Shown here piece by piece: positions 7,517 to 16,022 of a stretch of DNA of 43,826 bases (positions within the stretch are counted from its first letter, which is position 1; each line of letters opens with the position of its first letter). The notes under the pieces were generated by a model that saw only the letters and a list, made by a program, of their open reading frames with translations, did not search any database and had not been told where the DNA came from. Source of the DNA: Latilactobacillus fuchuensis DSM 14340 = JCM 11249. Its GTDB lineage: Bacteria; Bacillota; Bacilli; Lactobacillales; Lactobacillaceae. Both the position numbers and the translations under genes were made by a program. Location of the stretch: contig NZ_BAMJ01000021.1 of the NCBI RefSeq assembly GCF_000615805.1, positions 1 through 43,826 of the forward strand, written 5' to 3'.

Positions 7517-7981
7517 ATGATAGCAGATGCATTTCAAAATTTATTATTAGAAAACAAAGAACATTTCTTGATTCCCGGTGAAGTGGTTGCCAGCGTTCAA
7601 GAAAATAATTCACTAGAACACGCGTTTATTCTATTAACGACGGTTAAATATTCGAGTATTCCGGTGCTCGACAATCATTCGAAGTTCAAAGGGATGTTGA
7701 CGATGCCGCTGATTACCGAAACGATGTTGGGACTCGATCATCTGAGTTTTGATAGCCTACGCAAAATGACCGTTAAAGACGTCATGCAAACCGATGTCGT
7801 AACGATTAAAGATCCCTACGATATCGAAGAAACCTTGCACCTATTAGTCGATCACCCGTATTTACCGGTTATCTCAGACGAAGGCGACTTCACCGGCATC
7901 GTCACCCGCCGTGAGATGATGAAAAGCTTTAATCGGGTGGCTCACAATATCGAAAAAGAATATAAAATAGAAGAGCGCTAA
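7517..7981 (+). CDS. cbpB: CBS-domain cyclic-di-AMP-binding protein, CbpB/YkuL type
   Basis: A 154-residue protein made of two CBS domains (about 20-75 and 85-140). The pattern LEHAFILLTTVKYSSIPVLD ... VKDVMQTDV matches the YkuL (DarB)/CbpB family, which binds cyclic-di-AMP and, when free of it, stimulates the stringent-response enzyme Rel. Start ATG 7517 follows GGAGG by 6 nt; a GTG just before it and the longer reading from 7496 are less likely. The TAA stop (7979-7981) lies inside the first bases of repeat array A. The family assignment is by pattern; the partner is known from other species only. Confidence 0.85.
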   Translation: MIADAFQNLLLENKEHFLIPGEVVASVQENNSLEHAFILLTTVKYSSIPVLDNHSKFKGMLTMPLITETMLGLDHLSFDSLRKMTVKDVMQTDVVTIKDPYDIEETLHLLVDHPYLPVISDEGDFTGIVTRREMMKSFNRVAHNIEKEYKIEER

Positions 7982-8417
7982 CTCGAGCGATTAATCTTCG
8001 AGCATAACCTAAAAATGCCAATTATGGTTGAACTTAACCATGGTTGGCATTTTGTAGTTAGGCGGAGAAGATTGCTCGAGAAGCGCGTTTAGCAGAAGAG
8101 CGCTGATACATACGGTAAGTTCTGAGCATTAGCCTAGTTTTGTGAATAAAGTCCGAGTTATGGACTTTGTTTGCGAAACGTAGCTAAGCACAAGAACTTG
8201 TATGTAGAAGCGCGTTTAAAAGAAGAGCGCTGATTCGAGTTGGTCAGACTTCGAGGATTAACCTAAGGATACGGATTATGGTCGGGTTTAACCATAATTT
8301 GTATCCTGTAGTTAACCGGAGAAGGCTACTCGAGAAGCGCGTTTAGAGCGCTGAGTGCGTTGGGTTGCGGTCAGCAACTGAGCATTAATAAAAAATGCTA
8401 ATTATAATCGAATCCGC
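7973..8417 (+). repeat. Array A: three full and one truncated long-hairpin repeat units
   Basis: Units start at 7973, 8098, 8225 and 8346 (the last incomplete). Each begins GAGCGCT and ends AAGCGCG, so GCGCT pairs with AGCGC. Inside, stems differ between units yet stay complementary: CTCGAGC/GCTCGAG in unit 1 and TACATAC/GTATGTA in unit 2. All carry GAGNAT; units 1 and 3 have CGGA opposite it, and unit 2 has AGCACA instead. Tips are variable hairpins with A and T runs. The array begins 6 nt before the cbpB stop codon and runs in its sense direction. It accounts for nearly all of the 520-bp gap to phnE. Confidence 0.85.
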
Positions 8418-8470
8418 TAAAAAAGGTCTATTAGCCGTCTCATGTGAGACTAACTAATAGACCTTTTTTT
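8418..8470. terminator. Bidirectional terminator between array A and the phn operon
   Basis: AAAAAAGGTCTATTAG and CTAATAGACCTTTTTTT pair around a central stem (GTCTC/GAGAC). It closes the cbpB transcript and the convergent phn operon. Confidence 0.88.
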
Positions 8471-8505
8471 ATGGCATGTTAGATAATGTGTTTCCCAGTC
8501 AGCGC

Positions 8506-9348
8506 TCACTTCAAGTAACGTTTCCGTAGTTTGACCGAGATAAATTCTAAGCAGGCGGTGACTGCTAAACAAAGGTAGATGATGACGCCGATTTCGTGGA
8601 AGTCGAAGTAGAAGCTGCTGGCCGTGAAGAGTTGGTAACCAATCCCACCGGCACCGGCTGCTGCGCCGACTGCAATCGCGTTGGTAAAGTTAATCTCGAA
8701 ACGAATGAAGGTCCAAGACAACAACATCGGCAAGCTGCTCGGTAAGACCGCTTGGAAGACGATTTGCCACCAGTTGGCACCGGTCGCCTTCAAGGCTTCG
8801 ATGGCTTCTGGGTTGAGATCTTCAAAACTTTCAGCGTAGGCTTTCGTTAAATAGGCGATACTGTGAAAGCTCAAGCCAATCACAGCGGCGTCTGCGCCAA
8901 GCCCAATTACAATGGAAAAAATGAGCACCCACAGAATGGTTGGAATGGCGCGAATCATCGCCATCACCGTTTTAATCAGGAGGCCAATTTTACGATTTGC
9001 GAGGTTGCTCGCGGCGAAGAGGGCGATAAAGAAGGAAACAATCGCGCCTAATAGCGTGGTTAACGTCGCTAAAGCGGCACTGGTGGCGAGTGCACTCAAC
9101 AGTGAACCAAAGCTATCAGTTCCCGATAAGCCCGGTTGGAGAAAAATCAATTGCGCGTTTTTGAAAAAGGCGATAGTCGCCGGCCAGAAATGGATGTTGG
9201 CGGATGAAATCGTGGCTAATTGATAGACGGTTATCAGGCCGAGGACTGCAAAAGTAGCGGTCATCGTTTTCTGACGACGATTCCATAGATGGACGCGAAT
9301 CGGGGGCTTTTTGGCGGTATTGGTCAGATCAGTGATCGGTTCAATCAT
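8506..9348 (-). CDS. phnE: Phosphonate ABC transporter permease (second PhnE)
   Basis: Membrane subunit (280 aa) of a phosphonate importer, with about six hydrophobic segments and the permease EAA-like loop EALKATGANWWQIVFQAVLPSSLP at about 183-206. Its start overlaps the stop of the preceding phnE by ATGA (9345-9348), so the two are translationally coupled and probably form a heterodimer. It is the last gene of the operon and faces terminator 8418-8470. Confidence 0.92.
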   Translation of the reverse strand: MIEPITDLTNTAKKPPIRVHLWNRRQKTMTATFAVLGLITVYQLATISSANIHFWPATIAFFKNAQLIFLQPGLSGTDSFGSLLSALATSAALATLTTLLGAIVSFFIALFAASNLANRKIGLLIKTVMAMIRAIPTILWVLIFSIVIGLGADAAVIGLSFHSIAYLTKAYAESFEDLNPEAIEALKATGANWWQIVFQAVLPSSLPMLLSWTFIRFEINFTNAIAVGAAAGAGGIGYQLFTASSFYFDFHEIGVIIYLCLAVTACLEFISVKLRKRYLK

Positions 9349-10133
9349 CGGATTAACCTCCTAATTTGATTGGCTAATAATTCGAGACAAACGACGGCGA
9401 CAATAATCGTTACGGTGGTCATGCCGGCTAAGTCGAACCGGAAACTTTTGTAATACAGATCGAATAAGAAACCAATCCCAGTCCCGGTTAGAATCCCAAC
9501 TAAGGTCGCATCGCGGATGTTATTTTCAATCATATATAACAACCAGCTGAGTAATGACGCTGAAATACTGGGGATAATCCCGCGTAAGACGACTTGTAAA
9601 TAACTAGCGCCGGTCGTACTGAGTGCTTCGTAAATCGCGGTGGCATCGGATTCAATCAGTTCCATGAACGAACGGGTCAGATAACCAAATGAACCGAAGA
9701 AGAGGGCTAAAAAACCGGTGAAGTCACTTTGTTTAAACGAGAGCAATAAGATCATCGCCCAAGCGACCAATGGAATATTGCGACAAATCGACGCGATGAC
9801 CCGCGCTAACAATTTGGTTGCGCGATTCAGACCGGTGGTGCTCGAACCGATAATCGCTAACGCCAGCGCGAGAATCGCCGCAATGACGGTCGCGGTGATT
9901 GATAAGATGATGGTTTGTCCGAGTTTGGTCAGAATCAAAGGTAAGAAGGCCATTGAGCGGGTGGTTGGCATAAAGTTGGTGGCTAACCAAGCAAAGGCCG
10001 CTGGAATCGCTTGAAAGGAGTTTAACAGATGGTAATCGACTAAGGTTGCCGCACCGTAGTATAAGGCACTAAAGAAGAGAAAGCCGAATAAAAAACGACT
10101 GCGGCGCCGGTGAAAGAAGGTTTGAACGGTCAT
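9345..10133 (-). CDS. phnE: Phosphonate ABC transporter permease (first PhnE)
   Basis: A 262-residue membrane permease with about six helices and the cytoplasmic loop YEALSTTGASYLQVVLRGIIPS, which docks on the ATPase. Its start overlaps the phnC stop (ATGA at 10133-10130). It is similar in layout to the second permease, suggesting an old duplication. The gene is intact, unlike phnC just upstream. Confidence 0.92.
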   Translation of the reverse strand: MTVQTFFHRRRSRFLFGFLFFSALYYGAATLVDYHLLNSFQAIPAAFAWLATNFMPTTRSMAFLPLILTKLGQTIILSITATVIAAILALALAIIGSSTTGLNRATKLLARVIASICRNIPLVAWAMILLLSFKQSDFTGFLALFFGSFGYLTRSFMELIESDATAIYEALSTTGASYLQVVLRGIIPSISASLLSWLLYMIENNIRDATLVGILTGTGIGFLFDLYYKSFRFDLAGMTTVTIIVAVVCLELLANQIRRLIR

Positions 10134-10884
10134 GAGTGTTGGACCTCCCGTTTACCTTGGTAAAGTTGTTCCAAAGCATCGTCGGATAATTGATCTGGGG
10201 TGCCTTCGAAAACCACTTGGCCTTGGTTAATCCCTAAAATCCGATCAGCGTATTCGCGGGCCGCATCGACTTGGTGCAGGTTGACAATGCAGGTGATGTG
10301 GCGTTGTTTGGCGAGAAAGTGGAGGTAATCCATCACGACTTTCGCTGATTTCGGATCGAGTGAAGCAATCGGTTCGTCACACAAGAGGATTTTGGGGTCT
10401 TGCATTAAGGCCCGGGCAATCCCGACTCGTTGCATTTGACCGCCACTGAGTTCATCGCAACGGTGATACATAAAATCGGCTAAACCGACTTGGGTTAACA
10501 AATCAACGGCGGTTTCTTTTTCAGCGGTCGTGTAACGGCCGAGAATTCCGGCTAGGGTGGATTGATACCCTAGACGACCGTGTAAGACGTTTTCGAGGAC
10601 GGTTAGATGGCCCACTAAATTAGCATTTTGAAAAATCATCCAATCTGTCGGCGAATATGACGTAATTGTGATTTAGAAGCGTGGCGAATATCTTGGTCGG
10701 CCAGGGTGATTTCACCAGAATCATCGGTGATTAATTGGTTGATACTTCTGAGAATGGTGGATTTACCGGCACCAGATGGCCCGATAATCACTAGGAATTC
10801 GCCAGCTTGGGCGTCAAAAGAAACGTCGGTTAGGGCTTGTTGGCCCGTCGCAAAAGTTTTATTGAGATGTTTAACGGATAGCAT
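10130..10884 (-). pseudogene. phnC: Phosphonate ABC transporter ATP-binding protein, split by one frameshift
   Basis: ATPase of the phosphonate importer. Translation from ATG 10884 gives the Walker A region GPSGAGKST and reads to RRQIG, then stops at TGA (10636-10638). The other frame resumes immediately at MIFQNANLVGH and carries the signature LSGGQMQRVGIARAL, Walker B ILLCDEPIASLD and the switch His. RRQIG-MIFQ is continuous in the family, so a single base is missing in the GGATG at about 10637-10641. An artefactual one-base contraction is likely, because other genes here show the same fault. A true mutation would disable the importer. Confidence 0.85.
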
Positions 10885-10903
10885 AATGGACCGCCTTTCA
10901 AAT

Positions 10904-11932
10904 TTAGTTATCTTGAACGAGTTGGTGCGTTGGTTTGTACCAGTCATCAGTGACTTTCAATAATTTGGTTTTAGTCGATTCTTTTTTCCAGATAGCGGGG
11001 ACTTTAGCGTTAACTGGCGATAGAATCTTCGTATTCGCCGTCATTTCTTTGCTGGTAAAGGCGGCTGTAATCTTCTTTTGATCGGCAGCACTCAAGGCTT
11101 TCGTGTTAGCGACAAAGGGCCCATTTTGGACGGGATTAACGGCAATCGAAACACTTTCAAGACCGCGAACATCGGTGAACGGTGCTGTGGCGTTGGCTTT
11201 GACCTTGAAGGTTGAACCGACTTTAGACCAGCTGCCTTGTTCGACATCGATGTAAGCACTCGTATCGATATCATCGAAGACGGCGACATCGGCATCGCCT
11301 TTAAAGAGGTTGACGGCCGAACCTTGGTGCGAATTACCGAATAAAACGGATTTGAAGAAATGGCCGCTTTGCGATAATTCATCGGTCGATTTGAGTTTGA
11401 ATTGTTGTTTGATGGTCGCGACCGGAATCATGTAACCTGATGTGGAGCTGACGGAGACAAACGAAATCTTTTTGCCTTTAATATTATCAATTGAATACTG
11501 GCCGTCCTTTTGATAATCAGCGGCCTTGTCTTTGGGTACCATGAAATACGAACGGTAACTAGCATCTTTGAGCGTGCCAGATGCGCCAGAGAGGGCGACT
11601 AAGGGTTGAACGGCCTTGTTGCGGTTATTAGCTTGGACATAGCCTTCAGGTCCCATAAAAGCGAGTTGGGCTTTGCCAGAAGTAATCGCTTCGATGGCGA
11701 CGTTATAATCGGTCGTCGTTTGAATTTTGACTTTTTTGCCGGTTGCTTTTTCGATTTGGTGTTGAATTTCGGCCCGTGAGGCGTTGAAATTCTTAGCGGA
11801 TTCGTTCGGATAGAAAACCATGGTTAACGTTTTTTGACTCGTCGATTGGTCGTTTTTCTTGGCACAACCGATTAAAACGGCTGAAAGCGCCAATAGACAA
11901 AATAGGCTGGTTAGAATTGTTTTCTTTTTCAC
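10904..11932 (-). CDS. phnD: Phosphonate ABC transporter substrate-binding lipoprotein
   Basis: Extracytoplasmic binding protein (342 aa) that captures phosphonate for the PhnCEE importer. The N-terminus is a lipoprotein signal (basic MKKK, hydrophobic core, lipobox VLIGC with the lipidated Cys at 23). The mature part has the PhnD-family pattern MVFYPNESAKNF, LAFMGPEGYVQANN and SSTSGYMIPVA. The start codon is GTG at 11932, preceded by AAGGAG at a spacing of 8 nt. It lies 12 nt after the phnW stop, within the phn operon. Confidence 0.92.
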   Translation of the reverse strand: MKKKTILTSLFCLLALSAVLIGCAKKNDQSTSQKTLTMVFYPNESAKNFNASRAEIQHQIEKATGKKVKIQTTTDYNVAIEAITSGKAQLAFMGPEGYVQANNRNKAVQPLVALSGASGTLKDASYRSYFMVPKDKAADYQKDGQYSIDNIKGKKISFVSVSSTSGYMIPVATIKQQFKLKSTDELSQSGHFFKSVLFGNSHQGSAVNLFKGDADVAVFDDIDTSAYIDVEQGSWSKVGSTFKVKANATAPFTDVRGLESVSIAVNPVQNGPFVANTKALSAADQKKITAAFTSKEMTANTKILSPVNAKVPAIWKKESTKTKLLKVTDDWYKPTHQLVQDN

Positions 11933-11944
11933 GAGAGGAACTCC

Positions 11945-13050
11945 TTAGTGGGTTAATTTTTGGGTGCTTTCAATTGCGGCTAATAATGCTGAAATTTCAG
12001 GTTGATCGACGACGCCAATCGTGCCGATCCGAAAAGACGGTGCAGCGGTTGTTTTACCGGGATAAATCACGAACTGTCGGTCTTTTAATGCTTGGTAGAA
12101 ACGGTTGAAATCAAAATCGGGATTCGGGGTTTTAAACGTGGTAATAATCGGTGATTGCACCGCAGTCGGCAACAACGCTTGGTAACCAAGGGCTTGCATA
12201 CCATTGACCAGTTGACGTTGATTGGCAGTGTAACGTTGGTAACGTTGCGCCACGCCACCTTCAGCGATTAGTTCACTTAAGCTTGATCGAACGCCAAGAC
12301 GGTATGGGTTGGGGAAGTGAATCGCCATTTACCGGGATGCATTTTGAAACTCATGTGTTGGTCATAAAGGTCGAGCGATAGAGAGGTCGACCGACCTTGG
12401 CAAGTTTCGAGAATCGCACAATTGGCCATCACGAAGGCGAATCCGGGAACCCCTTGAATACATTTATTGGCGCTACTGATTAGAAAATCAATTTTTAAAT
12501 CAAGTAAGTTGATGGGGATGCCGCCGAAACTACTCATTGCATCGACAATCGTGATAATCCCACGGTCTTTCACTTGAGGTAGAATCGTTTCAATCGGATT
12601 TAAAATGCCGGTCGTCGTCTCACAATGAATCATTGCAAAATGGGTGACCTCGGGGTGTTGGTCTAAAAAGGCGGTGACTAATGCCGCGGTGACGGGTTTT
12701 GTTTCAGGGACGATTAAATCGACGTGGTTAATTTGGAGTCGATCGGCCATCTCCGCAATGCGAGCACCGTAAGCGCCGTTGCTAGCGACCATCAGGCAGG
12801 CGTCTTTTGATTGTTTGGGTAAGAGGGTATTCAGGACGGCTTCGACGCCGTAACTGCCACTACCTTGCAATAAAACGGCTGAGTAATCGGGCGCACTCAC
12901 ACCGGCTAAGGTTAAGAGTTGGCTGCGAATCCGTTCGGTAATCGCCAGATAATCGCTATCCCAAGTGCTGAGATCGACTTGCATGGCGGCTTTGACGGTG
13001 TCGGAGGTGCTCAGTGGTCCGGGCGTTAATAGTAAGTAAGGTTGTGGCAT
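11945..13050 (-). pseudogene. phnW: 2-aminoethylphosphonate-pyruvate transaminase, split by one frameshift
   Basis: PLP enzyme that transfers the amino group of 2-aminoethylphosphonate to pyruvate, giving phosphonoacetaldehyde and alanine. ATG 13050 follows GGAGG; the protein opens MPQPYLLLTPGPLST. The PLP lysine is in SSANKCIQGVPGF. The frame ends early after VLAFDQA at 12278-12280, and the second frame continues LSELIAEGGVAQRYQRY to the normal end. Restoring one T (GCTTAAG to GCTTTAAG, about 12278-12283) joins them. It is co-transcribed with phnX, whose stop is 1 nt upstream of the ATG. Confidence 0.87.
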
Positions 13051-13051
13051 T

Positions 13052-13851
13052 TTATTGGCCCTCCTGAACGGCTGTGTTTTGGTAGCTGGCAATCAGTGGT
13101 GCTAGTTCGCTAAGATTGAGAATCACAGCGTCTGCGCCGTTAGCCAATAAGGTTTGTTTGGCTTGGTCGAGTAAGGCGGTTCGTTGGTCAGGGGATAAGG
13201 CCGCTAATTCGTCTACCGAAAGGCCAACTAAACTACTACTTTCGAGTACGCCGACCGTAATGACACCGGCATTTTGACCTTCAAGCATGTCAACGACGGT
13301 ATCGCCGACTTTAATGACTGCTTGCGAATCGGGCAGTTGCAAGGTTTGCCGAATGTGGTTGATCATGGCGGGACTAGGCCGGCCTTGTGCGACATCTTCT
13401 TTAGAGCACATTAAGTCTGGTTGGTAACCTAATTTAGCCGCTTGTTGTGCGACTAAGGTTAACATTGGCCGTGTGTAACCGGTGGTCGTCGCAATTTGAA
13501 TGTGTTGTTGGCGTAAATTAGCCTGCGTTTCTAAAACAAAGGGGGTTAATTGCGTTTGTTCTGAGAGGCGTTTCAATAAAGCCGTTTCGAAATCGTTGAA
13601 GAGGGTTTGTTGATCCTCAATTGTCGGCAAACGGTGGTAACGTGTTTGCCAAGCGGTTTGGATGGCTGGTTGTTGGCAGAGTTGCGCGATGTGTTCGTGT
13701 TTTTCAATCCCCATATCTTGGCGAATCGCGGCACTACTAACCGGGATACCCGCTTTTTCAAACGCTGCTTGGAAAGCCATGACGGGATCTAGCTACCGAA
13801 ATCGACAGTCGTTCCAGCCCAATCGAATATGACGCATTTAATCTGTGACAT
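13052..13851 (-). pseudogene. phnX: Phosphonoacetaldehyde hydrolase (phosphonatase), frameshifted near the N-terminus
   Basis: HAD-superfamily enzyme that cleaves the C-P bond of phosphonoacetaldehyde to acetaldehyde and phosphate. ATG 13851 has an AAAGGAG site, and the first 21 codons give the family N-terminus CVIFDWAGTTVDFGS with the nucleophile Asp. They then hit TAG at 13789-13791. The other frame reads DPVMAFQAAFEKAGIPVS and runs to the end. Adding one T (AGCTAG to AGCTTAG) gives GSLDPVMAF. GDTVVDMLEGQNAG is the HAD motif with the metal-binding Asp. First gene of the phn operon. Confidence 0.85.
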
Positions 13852-13905
13852 TGAATGATCTCCTTTTAAGTCAGTCTCATCGAACAATTTCTAGTATGCA
13901 ATAGC

Positions 13906-13935
13906 ATTGTAAAAACCGTGGGTAATTTGCGTAAA
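13906..13935 (-). promoter_or_regulatory. Probable promoter of the phn operon
   Basis: On the minus strand, TTTACG (13935-13930) and TACAAT (13911-13906) are separated by 18 bp, about 55 nt before phnX. No clear Pho box or other operator was seen. Confidence 0.45.
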
Positions 13936-13975
13936 GCTTTTGTAATGTTATTGAAAATACTAGTTAAGGGCATCA

Positions 13976-14012
13976 AAAAAGACCAATCCGTTATGAACGA
14001 ATTGGTCTTTGG
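13976..14012 (-). terminator. Intrinsic terminator downstream of the DUF368 gene
   Basis: AAAGACCAATTCGTTC and AACGGATTGGTCTTTTTT (minus strand) form a hairpin with a T run. Confidence 0.82.
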
Positions 14013-14055
14013 GGCTGTTATTACCGTTTGTCAGAATTACCGTGAATGCCAGCAC

Positions 14056-14952
14056 CTAAGCCCGATCAAAGTAAATCGTTGCGATCGCGCCTACGATAAT
14101 CATTACTAAGATTAACAAAATGATTCCGATGAGTGACAATATTGTTAAGCCGATTGGCCATGCAGGTGCGACGCCGGTTTCGGCGAGAATCCAGATGGCC
14201 GCTAATACGACGCCTAAGACGCCTGCATATACGTGTTCCGCATAATGCGCTAATAAGTAGTGCATGAGCTTAGCGACGATGACGGTCCCGATTAAGGCCC
14301 CAATCATGAATGGTAACAATAACAAGACACTTTGACCGGCTTGTTGTGCTTGCGCCCATCGTCCGGTCACGAGGTACACCAGTAGATCGAGCAATTGACT
14401 GACCGCGTGGTAAACGGTCCCGTATTGTTTAATAATCATCAACATGATAGAACCTGAAATACCGGGAATCAGCATTAATGATACGGAGAAGAAACCGGCG
14501 AAGAGTAAGGTGCCAAAATCGGCGAGTGAACTTAATTGGCGAATCGCGATGTCGGATTCACTTTGATGACCACCGATTTTAGTCAGGAGCAACATAATCA
14601 GTGCAGCACCGATTAGAATCGCAATTTTTGAAAAATTGAAACCGTGAATTTTGCGCCAGATGAATGGTAGGCTGCCAATCACGAGACCGATAAAGAAACT
14701 ATAAGCGGCCAGTGGATAAGCGGTGCATAACCATAAAACAATCTTGGTCGATAATAAAATCCCGATGCCGGCACCGATGCCGATTGGGCCTAAGAAGATG
14801 ATCGCCTTGCGCCAATCCTTTTTGAATTGGGCAATGGCGGCTAGTAATGGTTCATAGAGACCGACGATCACGGCGAAGATACTACCAGATAAACCAGGAA
14901 TGACGAGGGCGACGCCGATTAGCGCGCCTTTAATTAGATTAATGATGGGCAT
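14056..14952 (-). CDS. DUF368 membrane protein, undecaprenyl-phosphate translocase family (PopT)
   Basis: A 298-residue polytopic membrane protein with about eight to nine helices. Family features are the two related glycine/proline-rich motifs, GALIGVALVIPGLSGS near residue 8 and MLIPGISGSIMLMI near 159, typical of DUF368. DUF368 proteins were recently assigned to recycling undecaprenyl phosphate across the membrane for wall synthesis. It follows the MscS-like gene by 24 nt, with a GGAG site (AAAGGAGCAACACTC), suggesting co-transcription. A second carrier family for the same lipid, DedA, is encoded at 40153-40806. Confidence 0.88.
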   Translation of the reverse strand: MPIINLIKGALIGVALVIPGLSGSIFAVIVGLYEPLLAAIAQFKKDWRKAIIFLGPIGIGAGIGILLSTKIVLWLCTAYPLAAYSFFIGLVIGSLPFIWRKIHGFNFSKIAILIGAALIMLLLTKIGGHQSESDIAIRQLSSLADFGTLLFAGFFSVSLMLIPGISGSIMLMIIKQYGTVYHAVSQLLDLLVYLVTGRWAQAQQAGQSVLLLLPFMIGALIGTVIVAKLMHYLLAHYAEHVYAGVLGVVLAAIWILAETGVAPAWPIGLTILSLIGIILLILVMIIVGAIATIYFDRA

Positions 14953-14976
14953 GAGTGTTGCTCCTTTTTTTGAGTG

Positions 14977-15864
14977 TTAGTTCGTTAGTGTTAGCGGACT
15001 AGCAGGCAAAGTAACACCGGCTGCTTGCAAAGCTTCAAGGTACGCTTGTAAAAAGAGACGTTGAATCGTTGTTTGCGATCCGTTGAGGGTGTGCATGACC
15101 ACTTGATAGGTTAAGAGCCCGTTTTTTAAAGTGGTGACGCCTAGATTGGTGGGGCCATCTTTGATTTCGGGATGTTCGGGGACTAAACGCTCGTTGACTG
15201 TGTGCATCACCTCAACGAGTTGTTGTAAATCAGTTTCAGGGGTAATTCGAATTTCGATTAACACGCGCATGTTGTAACGGGATAAGTTACTAACAATCGA
15301 AATGTTACGGTTGGGGATGAAATTCAAGGTACCGTCTAAACTTTGGACTTGCGTCGTTCGCAAGCCAATCGCAGTCACGGTGCCTTCGACTAAACCGATT
15401 TTGACGATATCACCGACATCGAATTGTTGTTCGGCTAAGATGAAGAAGCCGGTCACGATGTCGTTGACGAATCCTTGGGCCCCCAAGCCAATCGCTAAAC
15501 TGAAAATCCCGGCCCCGGCAATTAACGTACCAACGGGAACGCCAAGAACGCTGAGTAGTGCATACAGATAAAAGAAAATCAGCAGGTAGGCAAACGCGTT
15601 AATCGTCAACGTGAAAATAGTGTTCATCCGGTTACTGGCCAAATTATCTGATTGGCGATATTTACGAAAAGTCCGGCGAATCGCAAATTTACCAATCCGA
15701 TTAATTAAATAAAATAAAATCGATAAGAAGATAATTTGTAAAAGCCCGGTGACAAAAGTGCTTAACAGATGATCCCAATCGATACTGGTCATGTAGCGAA
15801 TCAGAATATTCGATTGCCGTTGAACAGCGGCTACCGGTGTCGCAGTTAATAAATAGATGGGCAT
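14977..15864 (-). CDS. MscS-family mechanosensitive ion channel
   Basis: Small-conductance mechanosensitive channel (295 aa) that would release solutes on hypo-osmotic shock. Three hydrophobic segments lie in the N-terminal half. The pore helix is the Gly/Ala-rich IAGAGIFSLAIGLGAQGFVND at about 117-137, followed by the beta domain with FDVGDIVKIGLVEGTV and IPNRNIS. The start ATG 15864 has GGAG 10 nt upstream. It is probably co-transcribed with the DUF368 gene. Confidence 0.93.
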   Translation of the reverse strand: MPIYLLTATPVAAVQRQSNILIRYMTSIDWDHLLSTFVTGLLQIIFLSILFYLINRIGKFAIRRTFRKYRQSDNLASNRMNTIFTLTINAFAYLLIFFYLYALLSVLGVPVGTLIAGAGIFSLAIGLGAQGFVNDIVTGFFILAEQQFDVGDIVKIGLVEGTVTAIGLRTTQVQSLDGTLNFIPNRNISIVSNLSRYNMRVLIEIRITPETDLQQLVEVMHTVNERLVPEHPEIKDGPTNLGVTTLKNGLLTYQVVMHTLNGSQTTIQRLFLQAYLEALQAAGVTLPASPLTLTN

Positions 15865-15943
15865 TTTGTGCAGACTCCTTTTTTGGACATAGTCCTAGTT
15901 TAGCAAATGTTTGAAAAAATGACACCAAAAATAAAGCGGATAA

Positions 15944-15972
15944 TTGAAGGTTGTTTTAATTAATGCTATTCT
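15944..15972 (+). promoter_or_regulatory. Promoter of the YtxG/YtxH-like pair
   Basis: TTGAAG (15944-15949) and TATTCT (15967-15972) with a 17-bp spacer, about 50 nt before the first start codon. Confidence 0.55.
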
Positions 15973-16022
15973 ATAGATTGAGAACCGAGATAATAGATGA
16001 CAAAAATAGGAGGAACAAATCA

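Noticed and set aside
7973-8417. Arrays A-D as CRISPR loci
   Set aside because: Units are about 120-130 nt hairpins with variable paired stems, not short identical repeats with unique spacers, and no cas genes are near.
10636-10947. A separate short ABC gene upstream of a second ABC gene
   Set aside because: The two frames are N- and C-terminal parts of one PhnC; the Walker A and signature motifs are split between them by one missing base.
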